A DNA stretch of 64,000 nt from Duganella sp. CF402. Its GTDB lineage: Bacteria; Pseudomonadota; Gammaproteobacteria; Burkholderiales; Burkholderiaceae_D. The stretch covers positions 310,001-374,000 of the forward strand of contig NZ_FOBG01000001.1 of NCBI RefSeq assembly GCF_900109645.1, in the 5' to 3' direction. Below are positions 53,171 to 61,742 of the stretch, one piece after another (position 1 is the stretch's first letter; each line of letters begins with the position of its first letter). The position numbers and the translations under genes are program-made. Under the pieces are notes generated by a model. It was not told the DNA's origin, ran no database searches, and saw nothing but the letters and a program-made list of their open reading frames with translations.

Positions 53171-54490
53171 CTATGCGTTGATGGTGATGCGGCGGATTGG
53201 CGTCAGCACATACGCCGCCGCAGCAAACAGCACCAGTATGATGCCACCACCGACAAACATTTGCGACAGCGAGATGTACGTCAGTATCCATCCCGCGCCT
53301 GCTGCCGACAACGGCGCCAGTCCCATGAAGATGAACATGAAGATGCTCATGGCGCGGCCCATCATCTGCGGCGGGATGCGGCGCTGGATCCACGTGAACA
53401 CGTTGATCTGCATGTAGCCACCCAACAGGCCGAGCGCCAGCATCAGCAGGCATGCTTGCCACGCCGTGTGCACAAAGCCCAGCGGCGCCACCAGCACGCC
53501 GGCGATGGCGTCGATCAGCAGCAGCATGGCGCCGAATTCGGCGAAGCGCAAACGTGTTCCGAACTTGGCCGCCACGCCCATGCCGAGCAGCGTGCCGGCG
53601 CCGTGTGCGCCCATCAAGATGCCGAGCGTGGAGGCGCCGTGCAGGTCGCGCGCCAGCACCGGAATCGCCACTTGCATGGCGCCGCCGATGACCAGCGATA
53701 CGATGCCCCAGTAGATGAAGCACAGGCGCATCGGCACGTCATGCCACACCATGCGCAAGCCTTCGCCGACGGCGCGCAGCACCGACTGGCCATCGGCCGC
53801 AGCCGGCGCGTTCAGCGGCCGCACTTTGGTCAGCGTCCACGCGGAGAACAGGTAGCTGAAGCAGTCGAAGCCGAAGGCGATAGCGAGACCGTGTGCCTCG
53901 GCCACCACGCCATCGCCATTACCGCTGCCGGCGCTGCCGCTCATCGCCAGCAGACCTGCGGCCATCAGCGGCCCGAGTAGCATGGACAGCTGGCGGATGC
54001 CCATCAACACGCCATTCGCCGCCTGCAGGTGTTCGGCCGGAATGGCGAGCGGCATGATGGAGGTCGCCGACGGCATGCCGAAAGCTTGCGCCAGGCCGAG
54101 GCCGAGGGCCAGCGCGTAGATCAGTTGCAGCGCCAGTTGCGGCGTCAGCGCCACCGTCAGCGACAGCGAATCACCCAGCGCCACCGTCGGCGTTGCGTTC
54201 AGGTTTAGCACCAGCAGCGCGAGCAGGCCAAGCAGCGCGGCATTGGCGTACTTGCTGAGCATGAGCACGCACTTGGGCGAGTAGCGGTCCACCAGCGCGC
54301 CGCCGATCAGGATGAACACTGCGCGCGGCACGCTCATCAGCGCAATCACCAGGCCCAGCGCCAGCGTGTCGCCGGTCAGCTTAAGCACCAGCCAGGGCAG
54401 GGCGACCATCGTCAGCTGGTCGCCAAGCGCGGAGACGATGCCGCCGCGCGTGAGCCATTTAAAGTTGGCGTCTTGCTTGAGCTCGTTCAT
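53171..54490 (-). CDS. MFS transporter
   Basis: A 439-residue membrane protein with about 12 helices, of the drug/permease type: WLTRGGIVSALGDQLTMVALPWLVLKLTGDTLALGLVIALMSVPRAVFILIGGALVDRYSPK carries the typical D-R loop after helix 2. Similar proteins are annotated as multidrug or enterobactin-like exporters (MFS_3). The start overlaps the marR stop by four bases, so control by that MarR protein is likely. Confidence 0.87.
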   Translation of the reverse strand: MNELKQDANFKWLTRGGIVSALGDQLTMVALPWLVLKLTGDTLALGLVIALMSVPRAVFILIGGALVDRYSPKCVLMLSKYANAALLGLLALLVLNLNATPTVALGDSLSLTVALTPQLALQLIYALALGLGLAQAFGMPSATSIMPLAIPAEHLQAANGVLMGIRQLSMLLGPLMAAGLLAMSGSAGSGNGDGVVAEAHGLAIAFGFDCFSYLFSAWTLTKVRPLNAPAAADGQSVLRAVGEGLRMVWHDVPMRLCFIYWGIVSLVIGGAMQVAIPVLARDLHGASTLGILMGAHGAGTLLGMGVAAKFGTRLRFAEFGAMLLLIDAIAGVLVAPLGFVHTAWQACLLMLALGLLGGYMQINVFTWIQRRIPPQMMGRAMSIFMFIFMGLAPLSAAGAGWILTYISLSQMFVGGGIILVLFAAAAYVLTPIRRITINA

Positions 54491-54942
54491 GAGTTGGCGG
54501 CGTGCATGCCGGCGATCAGGCCGAGTGCGTTGCTCAAATCGTCGAGCAGCGCGGGCGGGCAGCTGCGCAGCAAGTCCTTGCTGATCTGCTCGGCGACAGT
54601 GATGGCGTTGCCGACCATCTCGCGGCCAGCGTCGGTGAGGGCGGCATAGGCCACGCGGGCGTCGCGCGGATCTTGCTGGCGTTCGACCAGGCCGATTTTT
54701 TCCAGCGGCAGCAGGCTGCGAGTGACGCCGGATGCGGTCAGGGCCAGCCGTTCAGCCAGATCGACGCGGCGCAGGCGGCCGCCCGGCGCGCGGTTCAGGT
54801 AGTGCAGCAGCATGAAGTCGTTGAAGCTGATGCCGTGGTAGCCGCCCAGGACCTGGTCCAGGCGGCGCACCAGCGTCGCTTGCGCGCGCGCCAGGCGCAG
54901 CGTGAATTCCAGGCTGGCGCTGATGGGAGTCTCTTGGTCCAT
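54487..54942 (-). CDS. MarR-family transcriptional regulator
   Basis: A 151-residue winged-helix repressor. Helix segment LDQVLGGYHGISFNDFMLLHYLNRAPGGRLRRVDLAERLALTASGVTRSLLPLEKIGLVERQQDPRDARVAYAALT contains HTH and wing (D-x-R-D-A-R). It is first in marR-MFS(-lysR). A candidate operator TTGA-GTAA-TCAA is 35 bases upstream of its start, in the divergent gap shared with the antiporter gene. Confidence 0.9.
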   Translation of the reverse strand: MDQETPISASLEFTLRLARAQATLVRRLDQVLGGYHGISFNDFMLLHYLNRAPGGRLRRVDLAERLALTASGVTRSLLPLEKIGLVERQQDPRDARVAYAALTDAGREMVGNAITVAEQISKDLLRSCPPALLDDLSNALGLIAGMHAANS

Positions 54943-54976
54943 GATTTTCCTTCGTTGATAAGTGCTTGAATAGTAC

Positions 54977-54988
54977 TTGAGTAATCAA
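54977..54988. promoter_or_regulatory. Candidate MarR operator
   Basis: TTGAGTAATCAA is an inverted repeat TTGA-N4-TCAA in the gap between marR and the divergent antiporter gene, 35 bases upstream of marR. A direct repeat CTTGAATA / CTTGAGTA overlaps it. Assigned by position and general MarR-site form. Confidence 0.35.
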
Positions 54989-55103
54989 CTAATTGGAATG
55001 GAATTTTCTTATTGTTAGTTTTTTGCCACATCGCTCACAGCGGCTGTCAGGTGTGATATCGTTTCCATCTTAATATTACATAATTACATAACAGGGGATA
55101 AAA

Positions 55104-56309
55104 ATGCATATGGGGACCACCGAGATCTTCCTGATCGCGATGACCATTATTTTCAGCGTGCCTTACCTGATCTGGCGGCTGGGCGGCACCGATTACTACG
55201 CGCCGCTGGTGGTGGTACAGATTATCGCCGGCATCCTGCTGGGGCCGGGCATCATGGGCCGCGCTTATCCTGAGTACTATTCCTTCGTGTTCAATCCGCA
55301 AGTGGTGCAATCGCTGAACGGCATCGCCTGGTGGGCGGTGATGATTTTCGTGATGATCGCCGGCGTTGAGCTGGACTTGAAAAAAGCCTGGACCCACCGT
55401 CGCGAGAGCAGTATCACGGCCGGCCTGGCGCTCGGTACGCCGTTGGTGTTCGGCTGCATCGCCGCCATCGGCCTGGTCGGCTACGCCGGCTGGATGGGCC
55501 CGAAGGCGCATGACTGGCAATTCGTGCTCGGCGTGGGCATGTCGTGCGCCGTGACCGCGTTGCCGATCCTGATCCTGCTAATGGAGAAACTGGAAATCCT
55601 GCGCCAGCCGATCGGCCAGCGCATCCTGCGCTACGCCAGCCTGGACGATATCGCCATCTGGGGCGTGTTGGCGGTGATCCTGCTGGACTGGGACCGCGTC
55701 GGCCGCCAGGCCGGCTTCCTGGTGGTGTTTGCCATCGTCACCAAGCTGTTCCGCATGATGATGGTGCGGATTGAAGAGCGCGACCGCTGGTACGTCTCCT
55801 TCATCTGGCTGGCGGTGTGCGCGCTGGCGGCCGACTGGGCCGGCCTGCACTTCATGGTCGGCGCCTTCCTGGCCGGCGCGGTGATGGATGCCGAGTGGTT
55901 CAACCAGGAGAAAATGGACTTCCTGCGCGCCAACATCCTGATGGCGGTGATGCCGGTCTTCTTCCTCAGCACCGGCCTGCGCACCAACTGGGCGATGGGC
56001 GGTTCGGCGGTGTTCCTGGTGGCCGGCGTGCTGCTGGTGGCGTCGGTGGCGGGCAAGCTGGCCGGCATCCATGTGGCCGGCAAGATCCTCAAGTGGGAGC
56101 AGGGCGAGGCGTCGATCATCGGCTGGCTGTTGCAGACCAAGGCGCTGATCATGATCATTTTCGCCAATATCCTGCTCGACAAGCAGATCATCACCAGCGA
56201 GACCTTCACCGCGCTGCTGCTGATGGCCATCGGCAGCACCATGCTGACCGTGCCGATGGTGGCGCCGAAGTTGCAACGGGTGGCGCAGCTGATCTTCAAA
56301 ACCAGCTGA
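55104..56309 (+). CDS. Cation/proton antiporter (CPA2/KefB-like)
   Basis: A 401-residue membrane protein with 11-12 helices. Features: YYAPLVVVQIIAGILLGPGIMG, WWAVMIFVMIAGVELDLKKAW (a CPA2-type segment), VLGVGMSCAVTALPILILLMEKL, YASLDDIAIWGVLAVILLDW (the acidic residues in the ion path) and MAVMPVFFLSTGLRTNW. No TrkA-N domain follows, unlike Kef. It probably exchanges Na+ or K+ for H+. The ribosome site AGGGGAT precedes the ATG at 55104. Divergent from marR. Confidence 0.88.
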   Translation: MHMGTTEIFLIAMTIIFSVPYLIWRLGGTDYYAPLVVVQIIAGILLGPGIMGRAYPEYYSFVFNPQVVQSLNGIAWWAVMIFVMIAGVELDLKKAWTHRRESSITAGLALGTPLVFGCIAAIGLVGYAGWMGPKAHDWQFVLGVGMSCAVTALPILILLMEKLEILRQPIGQRILRYASLDDIAIWGVLAVILLDWDRVGRQAGFLVVFAIVTKLFRMMMVRIEERDRWYVSFIWLAVCALAADWAGLHFMVGAFLAGAVMDAEWFNQEKMDFLRANILMAVMPVFFLSTGLRTNWAMGGSAVFLVAGVLLVASVAGKLAGIHVAGKILKWEQGEASIIGWLLQTKALIMIIFANILLDKQIITSETFTALLLMAIGSTMLTVPMVAPKLQRVAQLIFKTS

Positions 56310-56324
56310 GCGAACTGATATAAT
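56295..56324 (+). promoter_or_regulatory. Promoter giving a probably leaderless DUF3297 mRNA
   Basis: A perfect -10 TATAAT at 56319-56324 has TTCAAA (4 of 6) 18 bases upstream at 56295-56300. The expected start of transcription, six or seven bases further, coincides with the A of the DUF3297 ATG at 56331. It overlaps the end of the antiporter gene. Confidence 0.45.
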
Positions 56325-56330
56325 GGCGGG

Positions 56331-56579
56331 ATGAACGATACTACTCAACTCCCACCACTGCCGGATCGTCTGTCGATCGATCCGCGCAGCAAATTCCACG
56401 TTGCCGCCGTGTTCGAACACGATGTAGGCATCAAGTTCAACGGCAAAGAGCGCAGCGATGTGGATGAATACTGCATCAGCGAAGGCTGGATCAAGGTCCC
56501 GGCCGGCAAGGCACTGGATCGCTTCGGCAATCCGATGCTGATCAAGCTGAAAGGCACGGTAGAAGCCTTCTACCGCTAA
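56331..56579 (+). CDS. DUF3297 protein
   Basis: An 82-residue soluble protein matching DUF3297: LPDRLSIDPRSKFHV, VGIKFNGKERSDVDEYCISEGWIKVPAGKALDRFGNPMLIKLKGTVEAFYR. The family is small, widely conserved in proteobacteria, and of unknown function. A promoter placed right at the start codon suggests leaderless translation, although GGCGGG could serve as a weak ribosome site in a longer transcript. It is followed by a bidirectional terminator. Confidence 0.9.
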   Translation: MNDTTQLPPLPDRLSIDPRSKFHVAAVFEHDVGIKFNGKERSDVDEYCISEGWIKVPAGKALDRFGNPMLIKLKGTVEAFYR

Positions 56580-56601
56580 TCGTTAGTTTGCGCTCAAGTA
56601 G

Positions 56602-56629
56602 AAAAGCCACCTTCAAGGTGGCTTTTTTT
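56602..56629. terminator. Bidirectional rho-independent terminator
   Basis: AAAAGCCACC and GGTGGCTTTT pair over ten bases around TTCAA, with seven T after the stem on the plus strand and four T after it on the minus strand. It serves DUF3297 (+) and the small gene (-) whose stop codon lies in the T-run. Confidence 0.85.
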
Positions 56630-56819
56630 ATTGCTTGCCGGCGTCGCCGCGCAGCTTATCCAGCATTTGCAGCGTGGACGGGTTCAGGTTCATGATCCCG
56701 TGGTAGGCACAGTATTCACAAAACGCTTCTTCCGGCGACATGGCTGCGATACTGCTGTCGGAATGACCCCGGCGGCGCAGGGCGCGCAGACAGGCGGCAT
56801 CCATATTTCTGGAGTTCAT
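56628..56819 (-). CDS. Small protein of unknown function
   Basis: A 63-residue protein, MNSRNMDAACLRALRRRGHSD at the start and two cysteines in EYCAYHG's neighbourhood (FCEYCAYH), which might bind metal. GGGAG before the ATG at 56819 is a good ribosome site. The stop codon overlaps the terminator T-run. No family recognised. Confidence 0.6.
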   Translation of the reverse strand: MNSRNMDAACLRALRRRGHSDSSIAAMSPEEAFCEYCAYHGIMNLNPSTLQMLDKLRGDAGKQ

Positions 56820-56948
56820 GCACTTTCTCCCTTTTGAATCGAATAAGGTTGGTGGTGGAGTACGGCTTGCATGAACATTATAGTTCGAAAATAATTCCGT
56901 GTGGCAACTAAATTGGCTTTTCTTAATTAGTGGAAACAATTTGATACG

Positions 56949-58190
56949 TCATGCCGGACGTGGCGCGGCGGCGGCCACCGGCAGGCCACGATGCAGGCGC
57001 CACAGCAGGAAGGCCGCCGTCAGCGAAGTGCCCACCACCACGTAGCCGACCTGATCGAAATGCTGCAGGTGGCCGTTGGCATCCTGCGTGACGATGTGGC
57101 CGGCCGCCAGCGACGCCAGGCCGCCAGCCATCTGCTGGATCGAGGCGCTGATGGCGTTGTAGGAGCCGCGCTGGTTCAGGCTCGGCACCGTCGAGGAAAT
57201 CGCCTGGAACGGAATCATGCGCGAGAAGATGCCGACGAACATCACCGAATTCACCACCACCAGCAGCCACAGCGGGATAGGGCCGAGGTGGGTGTAAATC
57301 AGCACCATCGCGATCGACAGCGCGGTGCCGAACAGGAACACCGGGAACTTGCCGACGGCATCGGCCGCGCGGCCGATCAGCGGGCCGATGAAGATGGTGC
57401 ACAAGCCGGTGACCAGGTAGACGGTCGGCAGGTGCTGCAAATCGATGCCCATGTTGTTGACGATGTAGGCGCTGCTGAACGGCATCAGCATGAAGCCGCC
57501 GGTGGTCAGCAGGGCAGTCACGCAGAAGGCCAGCAGGTAGCGCTTTTCCGTCACCGTGTGGTACAGGTGCATGAAAGCGCTGTGCTCTTGCGGCTGCTTG
57601 AGGTGGGCGTCGACCGGCTGCAGCTTCCACGCCACCAGCAGGCCGCCGGCCAGGCCGAAGGCGGCCATCGCCAGGAACGGCACGTGCCAGTTCCACTGGT
57701 TCGACAGGTAGATGCCGGCCGGGATGCCCAGCACCTGGCTGGCGGCAAACGCGGTCTGGATCAGGCCCATGACGCGGCCGCGCATTTGCGGCGGGAACAG
57801 GTCGCTTGAAATGGCCAGCACGATGGAGCCGATCACGCCGCCGAACAGGCCGGTGAACACGCGCGCGGCCAGCAGGCTTTCAAAGCTCTGCGCCAGGCCG
57901 CACCAGACGGTGCCGACAATGAAGCCGGTGTAGAAAAACAGCAGCAGCTTCTTGCGGTCGTAGCGGTCGGCAAAGCCGGCGGTCAGCAGGCCGGAGGCGC
58001 CGGCGCTGAAGGCGTAGGCCGACACCACCAGGCCGAACTGGGCCGTTGTAATCTTCAGGTCCGGCATGATCAGCGCGCCCAGCGGCGACATGATCATGAA
58101 GTCGAGGATGACGGCGAACTGCAGGAAGGCCAGCATGGCCACCACGGTTTTCTGATAGCCGCTGAACGGCGGCGCGGGCGTTTTTTGCAT
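56949..58190 (-). CDS. MFS transporter (DHA-like)
   Basis: A 413-residue membrane protein with 12 helices. AYAFSAGASGLLTAGFADRYDRKKLLLFFYTGF contains the loop 2-3 motif; VFTGLFGGVIGSIVLAISSDLFPPQMRGRVMGLIQTAFAASQVLGIPAGIYLSNQWNWHVPFL is typical of drug/H+ antiporters. It starts three bases after the two-helix protein gene, so it belongs to the ECF-sigma operon. Exported or imported solute unknown. Confidence 0.9.
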   Translation of the reverse strand: MQKTPAPPFSGYQKTVVAMLAFLQFAVILDFMIMSPLGALIMPDLKITTAQFGLVVSAYAFSAGASGLLTAGFADRYDRKKLLLFFYTGFIVGTVWCGLAQSFESLLAARVFTGLFGGVIGSIVLAISSDLFPPQMRGRVMGLIQTAFAASQVLGIPAGIYLSNQWNWHVPFLAMAAFGLAGGLLVAWKLQPVDAHLKQPQEHSAFMHLYHTVTEKRYLLAFCVTALLTTGGFMLMPFSSAYIVNNMGIDLQHLPTVYLVTGLCTIFIGPLIGRAADAVGKFPVFLFGTALSIAMVLIYTHLGPIPLWLLVVVNSVMFVGIFSRMIPFQAISSTVPSLNQRGSYNAISASIQQMAGGLASLAAGHIVTQDANGHLQHFDQVGYVVVGTSLTAAFLLWRLHRGLPVAAAAPRPA

Positions 58191-58193
58191 GCC

Positions 58194-58532
58194 TTATTCT
58201 TTCGTTTCGGTTGGTGCGGGGCGGCAGAAATTGGCGCGGTTCTTGAAGAACGCCTGGCGCTCTTCGGGCGTCATGGCTTGCCAGCGCTGCCAGTGCTCGC
58301 GCTTTTCGTGCCAGTCGCGGTGATGGCCGCGGAAGCCGCCAAACAGGATGCGGCAGAGTAGCAGCAAACCGAGGGCTTGCCAATAATTCACGGCATGGGC
58401 GCCGGGAAAGATTTCCGGGATCAAGCAGTTCCACAGAGCCATGACGATGGCGCCGAGCACGCCGGCGCAGGCGAGGATGAAGATGCCCTTCATCAGCTTG
58501 AATTTCTTGTAGCTCATATCGTGGTGACGCAT
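58194..58532 (-). CDS. Two-helix membrane protein linked to ECF sigma factor
   Basis: A 112-residue protein with helices at about 14-36 (LMKGIFILACAGVLGAIVM) and 47-65 (YWQALGLLLLCRILFGGF), then a polar tail with HWQRWQAMTPEERQAFFKNRANF. It follows the sigma gene after 16 bases; AAAGGAG upstream supports 58532, and an ATG at 58517 is an alternative. Position suggests a role as sigma-factor partner or first target, but there is no recognised anti-sigma domain. Confidence 0.7.
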   Translation of the reverse strand: MRHHDMSYKKFKLMKGIFILACAGVLGAIVMALWNCLIPEIFPGAHAVNYWQALGLLLLCRILFGGFRGHHRDWHEKREHWQRWQAMTPEERQAFFKNRANFCRPAPTETKE

Positions 58533-58548
58533 TTTTCAGGTACTCCTT

Positions 58549-59109
58549 TCATTCGTCGTACAGGGCTTGCAGGCGCTGGCGCAGGAACAACACGGCGTAG
58601 CGCTTGCGGCCCAATAAAGTATTGATCGAGACGCCGGTTTGTTCGGCCATCTCCTTGAAACTGACGCCGTCCAGCTCGTGGGCGATGAAGACTTCGCGCT
58701 GGTTGGCGGGGAGGTCTTCCAGCGCGCGCTGGAGTTCTTCCAGCAGCATGGCGCGGGTGTAGGCGGCCTCGGGGCCGGCGTCGGGCGAGGGCAGCATCAG
58801 GTCGAGACGGTAGTCGTCGTCCTCGTCGTTGTTTGGGGCGAGGTCTTCCAGTGCCACTTCCTTCTTCTTGCGGAAGCGGTCGATGATGCGGTTGCGGGCG
58901 ACACGGAACAGCCAGGCGCTGGCCTGCTCGATGGGATCGGGCAGGCGGTAAGCCTGGGTGAACTCGTAGAACACGTCCTGCAGGATATCGTCGGCGTCGG
59001 TCTGGTCGGCCACCCGGCGCCGGATGAAATTCCACAAGCGCGACCGCTCCCGCAGCACCGTCGCGGTGATGTCCTGATCTTGCTCAGATGTTGTTATTGG
59101 TGCAGTCAT
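58549..59109 (-). CDS. ECF-type sigma-70 factor
   Basis: A 186-residue RNA polymerase sigma factor. Region 2: LWNFIRRRVADQTDADDILQDVFYEFTQAYRLPDPIEQASAWLFRVARNRIIDRFRKK (about 22-80); an acidic linker (APNNDEDDDYRLD); region 4: LEELQRALEDLPANQREVFIAHELDGVSFKEMAEQTGVSINTLLGRKRYAVLFLRQRL. It heads sigma-two-helix protein-MFS. No classical zinc-binding anti-sigma gene is adjacent. Autoregulation is likely, but no clear ECF promoter was recognised. Confidence 0.92.
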   Translation of the reverse strand: MTAPITTSEQDQDITATVLRERSRLWNFIRRRVADQTDADDILQDVFYEFTQAYRLPDPIEQASAWLFRVARNRIIDRFRKKKEVALEDLAPNNDEDDDYRLDLMLPSPDAGPEAAYTRAMLLEELQRALEDLPANQREVFIAHELDGVSFKEMAEQTGVSINTLLGRKRYAVLFLRQRLQALYDE

Positions 59110-59295
59110 AGACTGGAAGACGATGCTCGGCCGGGAATATTGTGCTGTCCTGATAAAGGAGTAATTATGCCAATGCCAAACTGTTAAACCTACGGTTTTT
59201 ACGTTCTGAGGCGTTGAATTGGCAGTCTGTCTAAAACTGGCTTGGGACTGCGATTGGCTTTCTTACACTGGAGACTTTCAGTGTAAGGAGGCGAG

Positions 59296-60339
59296 ATGGG
59301 TAAATGGGGGCTGGTTCTCGGTTTGGTGCTGCCGCTGGCGGCACAGGCGCAGGGGAGTCTGGCGGGGCTGGACCGGGACATGGCGGGAGCCCGGTCGCAG
59401 GTGCTGGTGCTTGGCACGGTGCACTTGAGCCAGCTGCCGAAGTCGTTTAATCCTGCTGCGCTGGATGGCGTGCTCACGCGACTGGAGGCGTTCAGGCCGG
59501 ATGTTATCACCATCGAGTCGCTGCCGGGCGAAGAGTGCGATCTCGCTGCGCGCCAGCCGGCGAAGTATGGTGCGGATTACTGCGAGCCGACCGATGAGGC
59601 CAAGGCGGCCACCGGATTGGATCTCACCGCTGCCATCGCGGAAGTGCACAAAACGCTCAAGGCCTGGCCGGCGCAGCCATCACCAGCACAGCGGCGCCAT
59701 CTGGCTGCGCTGTTCCTGGCTGCGAATGAGCGGGCTTCGGCTTATGTGCAGTGGTTGCAGTTGCCGGAGTCCGAGCGCCGCGCCAGCGATGGGCTGAACA
59801 GCGCTTTGGTAAACAAGCTCAATCAGCTCGCCAGCAATAACAACGAGGATTACCAGATTGCCGCTCGCCTCGCAGCGCGCCTCGGTTTGCAGCGCGTGCA
59901 TGCCGTCGATAATCACACCGGCGACAACCTGGAGCTGGCTGACGTGAAGGCGTTTGGCGCATCGATCGAGGCGGCATGGAAGGCGGGCGGCGCCGCACTG
60001 CAAGCGCAAGACAAACGCTACGACGAGATGGCGCTGGCGGCCGACCTGCTGCCGCTGTACCGTCAAATGAACCAGCCGGCCGACCTGCTGGTCCGCGCCG
60101 ACGGCAACGTGCGCGCTGCCCTGCGTGGCAAATCGGCCGAAGGCTATCCGCAAATGTGGGTGGCCGGCTGGGAAATCCGCAATCTGCGCATGGTCGCCAA
60201 CATCCGCGAAACCTTCCGCGAGCGCCCCGGTGCCCGCGTGCTGTCGATTGTTGGCGTCACCCATAAACCGTGGTTCGACGCCTGGCTCGGCCAGTTGCAA
60301 GGTGTGGAGATCGTGGACGTTGCGGCGGTGCTGAAGTAA
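59296..60339 (+). CDS. DUF5694-like exported protein (TraB/GumN-related)
   Basis: A 347-residue protein with a Sec signal (WGLVLGLVLPLAAQAQG). VLVLGTVHLSQLP and FRPDVITIESLPGEECDL recall the TraB/GumN/EreA-like fold, where G-x-x-H and a later E form the putative active site; the end, VLSIVGVTHKPWFDAWLG, adds a second His. Function unknown. A consensus ribosome site (AAGGAGG) precedes the ATG. It is monocistronic as far as can be seen. Confidence 0.82.
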   Translation: MGKWGLVLGLVLPLAAQAQGSLAGLDRDMAGARSQVLVLGTVHLSQLPKSFNPAALDGVLTRLEAFRPDVITIESLPGEECDLAARQPAKYGADYCEPTDEAKAATGLDLTAAIAEVHKTLKAWPAQPSPAQRRHLAALFLAANERASAYVQWLQLPESERRASDGLNSALVNKLNQLASNNNEDYQIAARLAARLGLQRVHAVDNHTGDNLELADVKAFGASIEAAWKAGGAALQAQDKRYDEMALAADLLPLYRQMNQPADLLVRADGNVRAALRGKSAEGYPQMWVAGWEIRNLRMVANIRETFRERPGARVLSIVGVTHKPWFDAWLGQLQGVEIVDVAAVLK

Positions 60340-60423
60340 GTCTGCTTGTGCTAGCTGCTTAACAGAGTGAAGCTGCGATAGCTCGTAAAGTGAAGTCTTC
60401 AGGTTCACTCACCGGAGACGACG

Positions 60424-60897
60424 ATGACCGCTCGCAGCTTGCTTTCTTCCGCTCTGATTGGCGCTGTGGCAAGCGCGCGATCAATGACCCCGATGGCCAC
60501 GCTCGCGATGGCGCGCATGGCCGACCGTGAGACCAGCGGGAAGCTGGTCCTGTTGGACAAGCCGCTATTTAAAGCTGGCGCGTTGGCAATGGGCGCCGGC
60601 GAACTGGTCGGCGATAAGATGAAGACCGCGCCTGACCGCACCGTCTTCCTTGGCCTGCTGGCGCGGGTGATGAGTGCGGGCATTGCCGGCGCCGCGCTGG
60701 CGCCACAGGGCAGAGAACCGGCCGGCGCGGCAGTCGCGGTGGCTACCGCCGTGCCGCTGGCCTACCTCACGCTGGCTGGCCGCAAGCGCGCGATGGCCAG
60801 CATCGGCCAGACCCGCAGTGGCCTGATCGAAGACGCACTGATCGTCGCCGCCGGCGCCGCTATCGTGGCACTGTCAACGCGGGCCGGGCGCGATTAA
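60424..60897 (+). CDS. DUF4126-like membrane protein
   Basis: A 157-residue protein with several short hydrophobic helices rich in Ala and Gly. AVASARSMTPMATLAMAR, ALAMGAGELVGDKMKTAPDR and RSGLIEDALIVAAGAAIVAL fit DUF4126, a family of small integral membrane proteins with unknown role. GGAG lies before the ATG. It converges on aqpZ. Confidence 0.82.
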   Translation: MTARSLLSSALIGAVASARSMTPMATLAMARMADRETSGKLVLLDKPLFKAGALAMGAGELVGDKMKTAPDRTVFLGLLARVMSAGIAGAALAPQGREPAGAAVAVATAVPLAYLTLAGRKRAMASIGQTRSGLIEDALIVAAGAAIVALSTRAGRD

Positions 60898-60944
60898 TGC
60901 CTTTCAGGCAGGCGCCATCGATTTCACGAATGTTCTTGTACGCC

Positions 60945-61640
60945 TCAGTCGTCCGCCAGCAGGGCGTTGTAGATCAGCGCGCCGAGGATGGCGCCGGCGA
61001 TCGGTGCTACCCAGAACAGCCACAGGTCACCCAGTGCGCCGGTTTGGGCGAACAGGGCAGGGCCGGTGCTGCGGGCTGGATTGACGGAGGTGTTGGAGAC
61101 AGGGATGGAAACCAGGTGGATCAAGGTCAGGCACAGGCCGATCGACAAGCCGCCGAAGCCGCCTGCCGCGCGCTTGGCGGTCGAGCCCAGGATCACCAGC
61201 AGGAAGACCGCCGTCAGGACTACCTCGCACACCAGCACCGAAAGCAGGCTGTAGCCGCCCGGCGAGTTGGCGCCATAGCCGTTCGACGCAAATCCGCCGA
61301 CGCCGCTGAAGCCAGCCTTGCCGGAAACGATCAGGTACAGCACGCCGGCAGCGGCAATCGCGCCCAGCACCTGCGCAATGATGTAGCCGGGCAGCTCGCT
61401 GGCGCTGAAGCGCTTGCCGATTACCAGCCCGACCGACACGGCGGGATTGAAGTGGCCGCCGGAAACCGGACCGAAAGCATAAGCCCCGGTCACCACGGTC
61501 AAACCGAACGCGAGAGACACACCCAACAGTCCGATGCCCAAGCCGGGAAACGCCGCCGCCAGCACCGCGCTGCCGCAGCCGCCCAGGGTCAGCCAGAACG
61601 TACCGAGAAACTCCGCCGACCATTTTTTCGTATTGCTCAT
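60945..61640 (-). CDS. aqpZ: Aquaporin Z
   Basis: A 231-residue six-helix water channel. The two half-helix motifs are [12 protein letters not shown] and [15 protein letters not shown], and the selectivity-filter region fits water-specific aquaporins ([12 protein letters not shown], and R after the second NPA). ATG at 61640 with AAGGCGG five bases upstream is preferred over GTG at 61643. Divergent from the DUF4019 gene. Confidence 0.95.
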   Translation of the reverse strand: MSNTKKWSAEFLGTFWLTLGGCGSAVLAAAFPGLGIGLLGVSLAFGLTVVTGAYAFGPVSGGHFNPAVSVGLVIGKRFSASELPGYIIAQVLGAIAAAGVLYLIVSGKAGFSGVGGFASNGYGANSPGGYSLLSVLVCEVVLTAVFLLVILGSTAKRAAGGFGGLSIGLCLTLIHLVSIPVSNTSVNPARSTGPALFAQTGALGDLWLFWVAPIAGAILGALIYNALLADD

Positions 61641-61742
61641 CACTGCCGCCTTCTAAAAGTTTATTGAGGCATTCAGGATAGCATTAAATGTTGGCAAAAA
61701 GAGCATGCTGAAGTAAAGTCAAAACTTATCAAGTTGATAGGG

